Source: Candidatus Gastranaerophilales bacterium
GTDB taxonomy: Bacteria > Cyanobacteriota > Vampirovibrionia > Gastranaerophilales > Gastranaerophilaceae
Direction: 5' to 3'
DNA length: 48,743 bases
Assembly: GCA_947588755.1 (NCBI GenBank)
Contig: CANPZB010000008.1
Coordinates: 1 to 48,743, forward strand
The position numbers were made by a program, and so were the translations under genes. Below are positions 36,256-43,205 of this stretch, piece by piece; positions within the stretch are counted from its first letter, which is position 1; each line of letters opens with the position of its first letter. The notes beneath the pieces were generated by a model. The model did no database searches. It was not told the origin of the DNA and worked only from the letters and a program-made list of their open reading frames with translations.

Positions 36256-37576
36256 TAACTTCACCGCTTGTATGGTTCTCAAAATATTTTAAAATATCGA
36301 CCAATGTGTTAACTCCGCCCAGATTACCTGATTTGGTAACAATCCATTGAGCATTATGGTCCATACACAGAGCAATGGCAGGGGCTACCTCATCAATAAG
36401 CTGAAGCTGATTTGCACCTATGGCATTACAGCATTTGTAAGATGTTTCCCCGCCTAAAGTAACGAGTATAAGCTGTTTTTGAGCGGTAACTTTTGCCGTT
36501 AACTCTGCCAGAAAATCGGTAATTTTACCCGCCAGAGTAGTTTTTGTAAGTTCCGCATTTAATGAAGTTTCCGAAAATCCGTCAAAACTGCTCAAAAGAT
36601 GTGAAGTATGAACAACGACGATATTTTTCGTTCCCAAATTATTTATAATACGATTAACCAGTTCATCGCTGACTCCGTTCAAAACAGTTTCCATATCAAG
36701 ACTTATAACGATAGAGTTATCAAAATCATCACTGTTTTCGAATTTTTCTATTTGATTTGCCGTAATCAAAGTCGAACTTCCCGACACAACAAACTTTGGC
36801 AGCATCGGAAACGTTTTTGCTATATGCTGTACGTCCTGCAAATCCGCAAACCACAAATCAGCTAAAGCATGTGCAAAAGAAGCCGTACCCGCAGGTAATA
36901 TATTATAATCGCTCTTGTTAAGTGCAAGTGCAAGCTGCTCAACATCCACAACGGAAACGGCATCAGCTACAATAAGCTTTTTACCATCCGCAATAAGCTC
37001 GTTAATACGTTTTAAAACGGGACCGGCACCTTTCATTACGGTTTTTAAATCAACTGTTCCCACATACTTATGATATTCTTCGGGAAGTTGATTTTTTAAT
37101 AAAGAAGGTATATGAGATTCTCTAATCGGATTATGCACATCCCTTGCCATTTCGGTTCTTTCTATCGGAGTGCCTTTCAATAAATGATAACCGCCTACGG
37201 TGTATCTGCATTCGGAAGGAAATGCGGCACACAGCAAAGCTGCATCCCAGCCCAAAATATCTAACATTCCCAGAGTTTCAACAGCTATATTCCCTCTTAT
37301 TGTAGAATCAATTTTTTTATAAAAATAATCGGGGTTAATTTTTTCCCGAAACATATTTACGGCATCACTTATCTTTTGATAAGCAATATCAGGTTCAACA
37401 TTTCTTGTCTCGGTAGAAATTGCCCAGGTTTGAGTATTTTTTTCATTAACAAACTCAATATCCTCGGATAGCAAAATTTGTGTATTTGCACCTTTCAAAT
37501 GAAACTGTAAAGCAGTATCATTTGCACCCGTTAAATCATCGGCTATAATTACCGCAATATTAGACGAAACTATCAT
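36248..37576 (-). CDS. Four-carbon acid sugar kinase family protein (DUF1537; OtnK/DtnK type)
   Basis: The 442-residue protein starts with the family motif VIIADDLTGANDTALQF and has FYKKIDSTIRGN, VVSGSSTLITANQI and the C-terminal LVTLGGETSYKCC with nucleotide-binding GNLGGVNTLVDIL. Characterised members phosphorylate D-threonate, D-erythronate or related acids at O4, and the product is oxidised by PdxA2. Here the pdxA-family gene is translationally coupled directly downstream. It overlaps ssb by ATGA, an odd partner for a sugar-acid kinase. Confidence 0.9.
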   Translation of the reverse strand: MIVSSNIAVIIADDLTGANDTALQFHLKGANTQILLSEDIEFVNEKNTQTWAISTETRNVEPDIAYQKISDAVNMFREKINPDYFYKKIDSTIRGNIAVETLGMLDILGWDAALLCAAFPSECRYTVGGYHLLKGTPIERTEMARDVHNPIRESHIPSLLKNQLPEEYHKYVGTVDLKTVMKGAGPVLKRINELIADGKKLIVADAVSVVDVEQLALALNKSDYNILPAGTASFAHALADLWFADLQDVQHIAKTFPMLPKFVVSGSSTLITANQIEKFENSDDFDNSIVISLDMETVLNGVSDELVNRIINNLGTKNIVVVHTSHLLSSFDGFSETSLNAELTKTTLAGKITDFLAELTAKVTAQKQLILVTLGGETSYKCCNAIGANQLQLIDEVAPAIALCMDHNAQWIVTKSGNLGGVNTLVDILKYFENHTSGEVNE

Positions 37577-37908
37577 ATAACTTCTGTTTCTCTTTTAGAA
37601 CCTAATAATCTTATACTGTTTGCTAAAATAAGGAAATTTTCTCTTTCATTGCCCGTAGCTTTGTCAGTCCATTTGTTTTGTGAAATTCTACCGTCCACAA
37701 CAACTTGAATACCCTTTTTTACGTATTCGCCCGCAAACTCGGCCAGTTTATCCCAAACATCAATATTAAACCAGTCGGCAACTTCCGATTTTGTTTTCGG
37801 GTCCCACCTGTTTACGGCTATAGAAAAATTGGCTTTAACTTTGCCCGATTCAAAATATCTTATTTCCGCATCCCTGCCTACGCGTCCTACTAAAACAGCA
37901 GTGTTCAT
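37573..37908 (-). CDS. ssb: Single-stranded DNA-binding protein, short form
   Basis: The 111-residue product is essentially one OB fold: MNTAVLVGRVGRDAEIRYFESGKVKANFSIAVNR, WFNIDVWDKLAEFAGEYVKKG and VVVDGRISQNKWTD. The disordered linker and acidic tip (DDDIPF type) that recruit repair proteins are missing; the protein ends LGSKRETEVI. GAGGT lies before the ATG, and a 16-bp palindrome lies just upstream. Either it is the sole, tail-less SSB or a second, specialised copy. Confidence 0.93.
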   Translation of the reverse strand: MNTAVLVGRVGRDAEIRYFESGKVKANFSIAVNRWDPKTKSEVADWFNIDVWDKLAEFAGEYVKKGIQVVVDGRISQNKWTDKATGNERENFLILANSIRLLGSKRETEVI

Positions 37909-37924
37909 TTATGACCTCTTTCTT

Positions 37925-37940
37925 TTAATACATGTATTAA
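37925..37940. promoter_or_regulatory. Perfect 16-bp palindrome upstream of ssb, candidate operator
   Basis: TTAATACATGTATTAA is a perfect inverted repeat whose edge is 16 nt before the ssb start codon. Its position suits a repressor operator, perhaps for a damage regulon, but no regulator is known. Confidence 0.4.
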
Positions 37941-38004
37941 TAATGTTATGTTACAACAAAAAATTTTAAAACAAAATTATACAAAAGTTTGTATGAATTT
38001 TTGT

Positions 38005-38035
38005 AAAAAACAGAACAGAACTATACGTTCTGTTC
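38005..38035 (-). terminator. Intrinsic terminator of the pseudopilin gene
   Basis: A perfect 9-bp stem GAACAGAAC/GTTCTGTTC (38013-38021 with 38027-38035) is followed on the minus strand by TG and six T (38010-38005). It begins 20 nt after the stop codon. Confidence 0.8.
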
Positions 38036-38055
38036 CGAAAATTTTATAAAGAAAA

Positions 38056-38799
38056 CTATTTCATTATATCAACATATTTAGTTACCGCACCTTCTTTTTT
38101 AACAGGTAAACACCCTGTAATGGTAACTTCACCTGTTAAATTATTAGTTCCTTTAAAAGACACATAAACTAAATTGTTTTTACTACTTTTAAGTAAATTA
38201 AATGAATACACATCAAATCCCGGTTCATTGGGACCTTTTTTACCGTTAACATCAAAAGCTACAACAGCAGAACCATCACCATACATAAAAAATATACTTC
38301 CGTCATTTAAGACTATTGCACCATTATTCTTTATGATATCGGAACCGAATTGACTGCATCCTGAACTGGAACTACCCCATGCATAGTCCGGCATACAACC
38401 GTTTTCAAACGCTTTTGTCTCGCAAATTTTTGCAACAGATAAATTTTTTGGAAGATGATTATAAAAAAACTCACGGCAGCCTGAAAAATTACCGGGGTCA
38501 TTTTGTCCGGCACCATAGTAACAATCAATGAAAAAATCCATATCATAATTAGTTTTTTGAACAGCGGTTGCAAATACCGAATAAGTTTTTTTAAACTGAT
38601 TATTCAAGATATTCCTTTGAATTTTTGCAATAAGTGTCGGCATAGTCATTGCCGCAACCACCCCGATTATCCCGAGGGTGATTAAAACCTCAGCGAGAGT
38701 GAAGGCATGTCTGTCATCCTGAACTCGTTTCAGGATCTTACCATTTTCGGATCTCACAGTCTTTTCTAAGATTGTCAAGTTTTTAATTTTTTCTTTCAT
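38056..38799 (-). CDS. Type II/IV pseudopilin-like protein with palindrome-derived leader
   Basis: The 247-residue protein has the class III prepilin signature HAFTLAEVLITLGIIGVVAAMTMP; cleavage by the prepilin peptidase is expected before the Phe at about residue 33. The hydrophobic helix is followed by a Cys-containing, Gly-rich extracellular domain (CYYGAGQNDPGNFSGC, GSSSSGCSQFGSD). The leader is unusually long, about 32 residues. Part of it (KILKRVQDD) is the translation of a dispersed palindrome also present three more times nearby, in whole or part. AAAGGA precedes the ATG. No pilus assembly genes adjoin it. Confidence 0.85.
   Translation of the reverse strand: MKEKIKNLTILEKTVRSENGKILKRVQDDRHAFTLAEVLITLGIIGVVAAMTMPTLIAKIQRNILNNQFKKTYSVFATAVQKTNYDMDFFIDCYYGAGQNDPGNFSGCREFFYNHLPKNLSVAKICETKAFENGCMPDYAWGSSSSGCSQFGSDIIKNNGAIVLNDGSIFFMYGDGSAVVAFDVNGKKGPNEPGFDVYSFNLLKSSKNNLVYVSFKGTNNLTGEVTITGCLPVKKEGAVTKYVDIMK
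38713..38740. repeat. Dispersed palindromic repeat inside the pseudopilin leader
   Basis: The unit starts GTCATCCTGAAC, continues TCGTTTCAGGATCTTA, and has matching half-sites ATCCTGAA/TTCAGGAT. It lies in frame within the leader and matches the units at 38858 and 38907. Confidence 0.85.
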
Positions 38800-38857
38800 T
38801 TTTTGTTCCTTTCTTGTTTTTATTTATTACTCTTTATTGAAAACTATAACTATACAT

Positions 38858-38936
38858 GTCATCCTGAATTCATTTCAGGGTCTTGTATGTATAAGGATCG
38901 AAAAATAAGATCCTGAAACAAGTTCAGGATGACATG
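38858..38936. repeat. Two facing copies of the palindromic repeat
   Basis: One unit at 38858-38884 (GTCATCCTGAATTCATTTCAGG...) faces an inverted unit at 38907-38936 (AAGATCCTGAAACAAGTTCAGG...). They are separated by 22 nt, so a large stem-loop is possible upstream of the pseudopilin gene. Confidence 0.85.
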
Positions 38937-39004
38937 GGGGATGACATGTGTGGGGTTCGCCATGACATGGTTGTTCTGCATGACATGTAAAAGGTTCGGC
39001 ACGA
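38930..39004. repeat. Degenerate tandem CATGACATG repeats
   Basis: Four spaced copies of (G/C)ATGACATG occur, interleaved with GTTCG-type words (GGGGTTCGCC, AGGTTCGGC). They look like partial palindromic units stacked head to tail. The 520-bp gap between the pseudopilin gene and the glycosylase gene consists largely of such repeats. Confidence 0.7.
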
Positions 39005-39118
39005 CAAAATTTTCGTGTCTTAACGCTTTCGAAAACACAAAAAATCCATGGACAGAACCTAAATTTTCGGGGTTTAATAAAAAATCAAAAAATCGCCAAA
39101 ACCTATGGTATGAGCGGT

Positions 39119-39163
39119 TTACCCCCCCCCCGCTTGTCCGTTTTTAATCTCTGCGTCTGCCAT
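39119..39163 (-). other. Short ORF with a 10-G tract downstream of promoter repeat copy 2
   Basis: On the minus strand ATG 39163 follows GGGGG with a 7-nt spacer and encodes MADAEIKNGQAGGG before a stop. The stop is created by the 10-G run at 39131-39122. With one more G the frame stays open for about 101 codons, to 38859, across the repeat cluster. Whether it is translated is unknown. Confidence 0.4.
39122..39131. repeat. Homopolymer C10/G10 tract
   Basis: Ten consecutive C on the plus strand, in a genome that is otherwise AT-rich. Such tracts slip during replication, and this one sits 30 nt inside a short ORF. Confidence 0.9.
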
Positions 39164-39237
39164 TTCGTGACCCCCTATTTCTATTATTCCCATGTACAGA
39201 CGAATTCTAACATTTTCTTTAAGTTTTGTCAAGAAAA
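39162..39237 (-). repeat. Dispersed promoter/leader repeat, copy 2
   Basis: This is the second copy of the 76-bp element at 1-76. On the minus strand it reads promoter, leader, G-rich ribosome site and ATG (39163), followed by the G10 tract. It points toward the pseudopilin gene 360 nt away and may be that gene's distal promoter. Confidence 0.85.
39204..39232 (-). promoter_or_regulatory. Sigma-70 promoter inside repeat copy 2
   Basis: TTGACA (39232-39227) and TAGAAT (39209-39204) on the minus strand are 17 bp apart, identical to copy 1. Confidence 0.65.
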
Positions 39238-39244
39238 TTATAAT

Positions 39245-39290
39245 AAAAAAAGATTATTTTGCCAACAATATTGCTGACAAAATAATCTTT
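39245..39290 (-). terminator. Intrinsic terminator of the uracil-DNA glycosylase operon
   Basis: A perfect 13-bp stem (39249-39261 with 39278-39290) encloses a partly paired loop. On the minus strand it is followed by a T-rich run. It starts 30 nt after the glycosylase stop. Confidence 0.85.
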
Positions 39291-39319
39291 AATTAAAAAC
39301 AGATTTTTCCCGACTATAA

Positions 39320-39973
39320 CTATACCAAAACAGGTGTCTGAGAAAAAATGTTTTGAGCATTTTCAAAACTGTGATTTACATCATAAAGAACTTCGTCTTT
39401 TATGGTTCGCAAATCCTGATTCATGTAAAACCTTGGTGAACCTTCCTCCGTTGAATGATTACGCAAAAGATATGAAGGATGGAATATAGTCATCGCTCTG
39501 TATTCTTTTCCGTCTACCGTAATATTCATCCACTGTCCTCTTACCTTTGAAATTGTCTGCTTTTTGTCAAGGTCAACAAAAGACTTCAAAGCAGTGGAAC
39601 CGCAAAGAATAATTGCACGAGGATTAATAATATCTATTTGTGCATTTAAAAACTTTCTGCAAGCTTCCTTTTCACTATCTTCAGGTACTCTGTTCTGCGG
39701 CGGTCTGCATTTTACGGTATTAATTATATATAAATCTTCTTCACGCGATATACCCGCATTTGCCAAAAACTCGTTTAAAAGCTGACCCGCACGGCCTACA
39801 AACGGTTTCCCCGTTTCATCTTCTGTTTCCCCCGGTGCTTCACCGATAAAAACGATTTTTGCAGTCTCTGCATTGCCGTCAGAAAAAACTACTTTTTTAC
39901 GGGTTTTTCCTAATGCACAAGCATGACATTTTTCACATTTTGATTGAACAATTTCCAGACAATTTTTCTTCAT
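39320..39973 (-). CDS. Uracil-DNA glycosylase, family 4 (Fe-S type)
   Basis: The repair enzyme removes uracil from DNA. The 217-residue protein has the family 4 [4Fe-4S] cysteines (CEKC near residues 13-16, KCRPPQNR and ACRKFL), the GEAPGETEDETGKPFVGRAGQLL active-site motif and the late HPSYLLRN. GGAGGA 11 nt upstream supports ATG 39973, even though it lies inside the end of the symporter gene (41-nt overlap). Confidence 0.95.
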   Translation of the reverse strand: MKKNCLEIVQSKCEKCHACALGKTRKKVVFSDGNAETAKIVFIGEAPGETEDETGKPFVGRAGQLLNEFLANAGISREEDLYIINTVKCRPPQNRVPEDSEKEACRKFLNAQIDIINPRAIILCGSTALKSFVDLDKKQTISKVRGQWMNITVDGKEYRAMTIFHPSYLLRNHSTEEGSPRFYMNQDLRTIKDEVLYDVNHSFENAQNIFSQTPVLV

Positions 39974-41453
39974 CTTTTTCTATTTCCTCCGTATTATTGC
40001 GTTTAAATAAACCTACATCATATTTTTTACAGTATCTTTTTAATTCCTTCATTATTACATCAGATAAAATAAATACCGCTATTAAGTTTGGCACAGCCAA
40101 AAACAAAGTAAATCCGTCAGATAGATTAATTATACTCTTAAAATTCATGGCTGAACCCACAATTATGAATAAACAATATATAACCTGAAACGCTCTTGTT
40201 GTCAATTTCGTGTCACCAAACAGATAATTCCACGCTTTAGTTCCGTAATATGAACCGCAAAGCATTGTCGACAAAACAAAACAACTTACCATAAAAGTCA
40301 ACAGCAAGGGAAAATATGGACAAACACTTCCGAAAGCTTGTGAAGTTAACTCAATACCTGCAATTCCCGTTGTATTAAGATAAACCCCGGATACCACAAT
40401 TACAAATGCCGTAGCCGTAGCAACAATTACCGTATCAACAAAAGGCTGCAGCATTGCAATAAAAGCCTGTGCAACAGGCTGACTGGTCTTAACGGCGGAA
40501 AAAGCTATCGGAGCAGTGCCTAAACCCGCTTCATTAGCAAACATTGCCCGCCTAAACCCCCATAGCATGCAACCAAAAACTCCGCCCGCTACTGCCTTTG
40601 CCGAAAACGCTTCTTTTAATATCAAAGCCACGGTTTGCGGAACATGATGTATGTTTAAAAGACAAACCAAAAATGCCGTAAATACATACAAAGAACACAT
40701 TACGGGTGTAACTTTGGAGGTAAATTTCCCGATAGCTTTTATGCCTCCGATAATTGTAAAATAAGTTATTACAGCAACCAAAAGTCCTATAAGCCAACTC
40801 TGACCAGCAAAAAAGCTTTTATCTCCGCCCGTAACCTCGGTTATTTGAGTTGTCATGGCATTTATTTGAAATAAATTCCAACCGCCTATCATAGCAAAAA
40901 TACAGCATACTGCGTAAATCTTAGATAAATTCGGGGCAAATTTCCCGATATATTTGTTATTTTTCAACGCGCCTTCAATATAGTACATTGGCCCGCCTGC
41001 TATTGTACCGTCAGGATTAACTTTTCTAAACTTAATCCCGAGAAGGACTTCTGCGAATTTTAAAGCCATAGAGAAAAAGCCCGCAGTTATCATCCAAAAA
41101 ATTACCCCCGGACCGCCTATAGAAACAGCCGCTGCCGAACCCGCAACATTACCTATGCCTGCCGATGCCGATATAGTTGCTGTCAGAGCCTGAAAAGATG
41201 ATACTTCACCCTTTTTTTTCTTTTTAATAATTTCTTTATGCTGATAATTTTTAGTTATAAGCTTCAAAGCATGATTAAAACCCCAAATCCCTATAAATCT
41301 TGTACGAACAGTAAAATATACCGACGCAGTGATTAATAATGCCACAAGAAATTCAATTTTTACACCGTGTATGGTAACAGATGAAAAAATTATACCTGAA
41401 ATTTTGTCGGCTATGGGCGATAAAAATGTATCTATGGCTGTGTCTAAATTCAT
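39933..41453 (-). CDS. Sodium:alanine/glycine symporter, AGCS family
   Basis: The 506-residue inner-membrane protein with about ten or more helices imports alanine or glycine with Na+. Family motifs are SIGGPGVIFWMITAGFFSMALKFAE, GGPMYYIEGAL and GLGTAPIAFSAVKTS. A hydrophilic C-terminal tail of about 40 residues extends into the glycosylase gene. Transcription is from a promoter whose -10 is 7 nt before the ATG, with no ribosome site. Confidence 0.94.
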   Translation of the reverse strand: MNLDTAIDTFLSPIADKISGIIFSSVTIHGVKIEFLVALLITASVYFTVRTRFIGIWGFNHALKLITKNYQHKEIIKKKKKGEVSSFQALTATISASAGIGNVAGSAAAVSIGGPGVIFWMITAGFFSMALKFAEVLLGIKFRKVNPDGTIAGGPMYYIEGALKNNKYIGKFAPNLSKIYAVCCIFAMIGGWNLFQINAMTTQITEVTGGDKSFFAGQSWLIGLLVAVITYFTIIGGIKAIGKFTSKVTPVMCSLYVFTAFLVCLLNIHHVPQTVALILKEAFSAKAVAGGVFGCMLWGFRRAMFANEAGLGTAPIAFSAVKTSQPVAQAFIAMLQPFVDTVIVATATAFVIVVSGVYLNTTGIAGIELTSQAFGSVCPYFPLLLTFMVSCFVLSTMLCGSYYGTKAWNYLFGDTKLTTRAFQVIYCLFIIVGSAMNFKSIINLSDGFTLFLAVPNLIAVFILSDVIMKELKRYCKKYDVGLFKRNNTEEIEKDEEKLSGNCSIKM

Positions 41454-41460
41454 TAATCAT

Positions 41461-41490
41461 ATTATATTACAAACAAAATATTATACTCAA
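41461..41490 (-). promoter_or_regulatory. Symporter promoter, predicted leaderless
   Basis: On the minus strand TTGAGT (41490-41485) and TATAAT (41466-41461) are 18 bp apart. Seven bases precede ATG 41453. Confidence 0.65.
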
Positions 41491-41595
41491 TAAATTTGAT
41501 TACTAAATAATAATTTTTAAAATGACTTGATTTTTTATATTTAGATGTTAGATTTAATATGTGGGTTAATTAAGCATATTGAACTTAATAACTAC

Positions 41596-41667
<72 letters not shown>

Positions 41668-41727
41668 GATTTTTTTTGCGTTTTTCACAAAATATGTAAT
41701 TCCGAAGGTGTAGTTGTAGTTGTATTG

Positions 41728-41765
41728 AATTGAGTAGTTTGCTGTAGTTAATTGAGTAGTTTGCT
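41728..41765. repeat. 16-bp direct repeat, 22-nt period
   Basis: AATTGAGTAGTTTGCT occurs at 41728-41743 and 41750-41765; a partial third word, ATAGTTTGCT, follows at 41774. It opens the gene-free 41668-42298 stretch. Confidence 0.8.
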
Positions 41766-41770
41766 TTTTA

Positions 41771-41993
41771 CGGATAGTTTGCTTTTTTCGGAAAGTTGGC
41801 TTCCTGTTTGGGTTTTAGCTGTCGGAAATAATCAAACTATCCGTTTACAAAACGGTCTTTTTGGACTTTTTTTGGATAAACGGTTAGTATGATTATTACG
41901 GAAAGTTGAATTAAAACTATTCCCCTGTCTGCATTTCGGCTGTGTGTTTGAAGTGTACGCTTAGGCACGATTATTTCGGAAAAGACCGTTTTG
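41771..41993. repeat. Two nested-scale inverted repeats
   Basis: CGGATAGTTTG (41771-41781) is inverted at 41833-41843. CAAAACGGTCTTTT (41848-41861) is inverted at 41980-41993. Recurrent CGGAAA words lie between and after them. No open frame with coding character is seen here, so this may be a decayed mobile element or a structured RNA. Confidence 0.65.
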
Positions 41994-42080
41994 AAAATTA
42001 GCAAAAAAATTAACACTAAGTTTCGGAAAAAGTAACACAAGTTTCAGAAATTTTTAATTGATACAAAACAGACATACATT

Positions 42081-42213
42081 CATTCTTGGCGAGAAGAATT
42101 CGAGCCTTAGAATGATGGATGCAAAATTCTTACATACAAGCAATCTGTTGATTGCGTAGTTATGTAAAGAATTCTTGCCAATACTCGGAAGTAGTGTTCC
42201 AATGCTTCCGAGT
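42081..42213. other. Three consecutive stem-loops, candidate structured RNA
   Basis: Hairpins lie at 42081-42114 (CATTCT/AGAATG plus GGC/GCC), 42121-42178 (long bulged arms enclosing GCAATC/GATTGC) and 42183-42213 (perfect ACTCGGAAG/CTTCCGAGT). A long-range pairing of 42087-42102 with 42169-42181 competes with the first two. Strand and function are unknown. Confidence 0.45.
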
Positions 42214-42255
42214 TGGATTTATGAAGTTTTTGCGAAATGATAAATAATCAAGATT

Positions 42256-42293
42256 AAAGACTCTGCCCGTATATTCGCATGAGCAGAGTCTTT
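42256..42293 (-). terminator. Probable terminator of the lar/tat operon
   Basis: A perfect 11-bp stem AAAGACTCTGC/GCAGAGTCTTT (42256-42266 with 42283-42293) encloses a 16-nt loop. It lies 6 nt beyond the alternative-frame stop of the cbiM-like gene (42299). The T-run is modest on both strands. Confidence 0.65.
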
Positions 42294-42298
42294 TAGAT

Positions 42299-42405
42299 TT
42301 ATGCTTCAATTTTTTTGCCAGCCATAATTGAAAATATTCCGAAAGATAGAAGAACAATTACAGCAAAACCAAGTATATTGCCTATTTCAGAAGGCAAAGC
42401 CCCCC
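42299..42405 (-). other. Frameshifted C-terminal coding segment of the cbiM-like gene
   Basis: If one base of the six-G run (42405-42400 on the minus strand) is skipped, reading continues as ...AVLGALPSEIGN, then a membrane helix (ILGFAVIVLLSFGIFSIMAG) and KKIEA, stopping at 42299. This would restore a 297-residue protein ending just before a terminator. Confidence 0.65.
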
Positions 42406-43193
42406 AAAACCGCCATCTTTGCTTGCAACAATTCTGACATTGTATAAATTTGTCCTTGAGTTTGTGCCACAAAACCTTCTGACATATTTAACAGTGACCA
42501 TTCTAAGCCATCCGGTTTCGCGGATGCATAATTAGATATTACTCCCGCAAGTAAAAGTGCAAAAATTCCCATAATATAAGAGAATTTTTTACTAACACAT
42601 ATTTTATTTGTAATTGCAACCAAGATTGCCGTAAATATTCCTTCAACAACACCAATTGCAAGATGTATTCCCTGCATAAGTGATGCAAACATTGCAGGAT
42701 TTGTAACCGAGCCTGACAATGTACTTTCCGCTACTACCGCCAAAGAGCCGAGCTGCAGAGCAACAATAGATGCTAAAAATGTCGCAAATATCGGATTATT
42801 TGCAAAAGATTTTTTCATAATCGGATATGCAACAAAACAAGCTAAAAATCCCATATTGAAAATATTACAGCCTAATGCCAAAAGCCCGCCGTCTGCAAAA
42901 AATACCCCTTGAACCAAAAGAATTGTGCATATTGATAAAAATGCCACGTAAGGCCCTAAAATTGCAGATAGCAATACCGCCCCCACAATATGACCGCTTG
43001 ATGAAGTAGTCGGAATTGCAAAATTAATCATTTGTAAACAAAAAACCAAAGCCGTAAGCATAACAGTCGGCAAAATTTTGTCTTTTGTAAAATCGTTTTT
43101 TGCTTTTTTAAATGCCCAAAAGGCAGTTACACCCATTGCTGCAATCATTGGAATGCCTGTTACGGGACAAATAATTGAATTTCCTAAATGCAT
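42387..43193 (-). CDS. CbiM/NikM/LarM-type metal transporter S component, truncated by a frameshift
   Basis: The 268-residue protein is the substrate-binding membrane component of a Ni/Co ECF importer. MHLGNSIICP supplies the mature N-terminus and His2 that bind metal in this family, TSSSGHIVGAVL supplies the inner His, and YASAKPDGLEWS matches the NikN/LarN-like loop. Placement beside larC and larB indicates nickel. The last predicted helix is lost because the frame ends in a six-G run. EcfA/T-type partners are not present. AGGAG precedes the ATG, 12 nt after larC. Confidence 0.85.
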   Translation of the reverse strand: MHLGNSIICPVTGIPMIAAMGVTAFWAFKKAKNDFTKDKILPTVMLTALVFCLQMINFAIPTTSSSGHIVGAVLLSAILGPYVAFLSICTILLVQGVFFADGGLLALGCNIFNMGFLACFVAYPIMKKSFANNPIFATFLASIVALQLGSLAVVAESTLSGSVTNPAMFASLMQGIHLAIGVVEGIFTAILVAITNKICVSKKFSYIMGIFALLLAGVISNYASAKPDGLEWSLLNMSEGFVAQTQGQIYTMSELLQAKMAVLGGFAF

Positions 43194-43205
43194 AATTTTC
43201 TCCTG

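Noticed and set aside
38858-39000. CRISPR array
   Set aside because: The repeats are palindromic or 9 bp long with irregular spacing and no unique equal-length spacers, and no cas genes are present.
38929-39147. Plus-strand 72-residue frame through the repeat cluster
   Set aside because: It consists of tandem CATGACATG repeats and the C10 tract and has no ribosome site or recognisable protein.
38800-39240. Insertion sequence bounded by the 76-bp repeat
   Set aside because: No transposase frame, terminal inverted repeats or target duplication is visible; the repeat carries expression signals instead.
41837-42357. Minus-strand open frames at 41837-42040 and 42160-42357 as genes
   Set aside because: They lack ribosome sites and family features. 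They overlap inverted repeats and hairpins, and the second overlaps the restored end of the cbiM-like gene.
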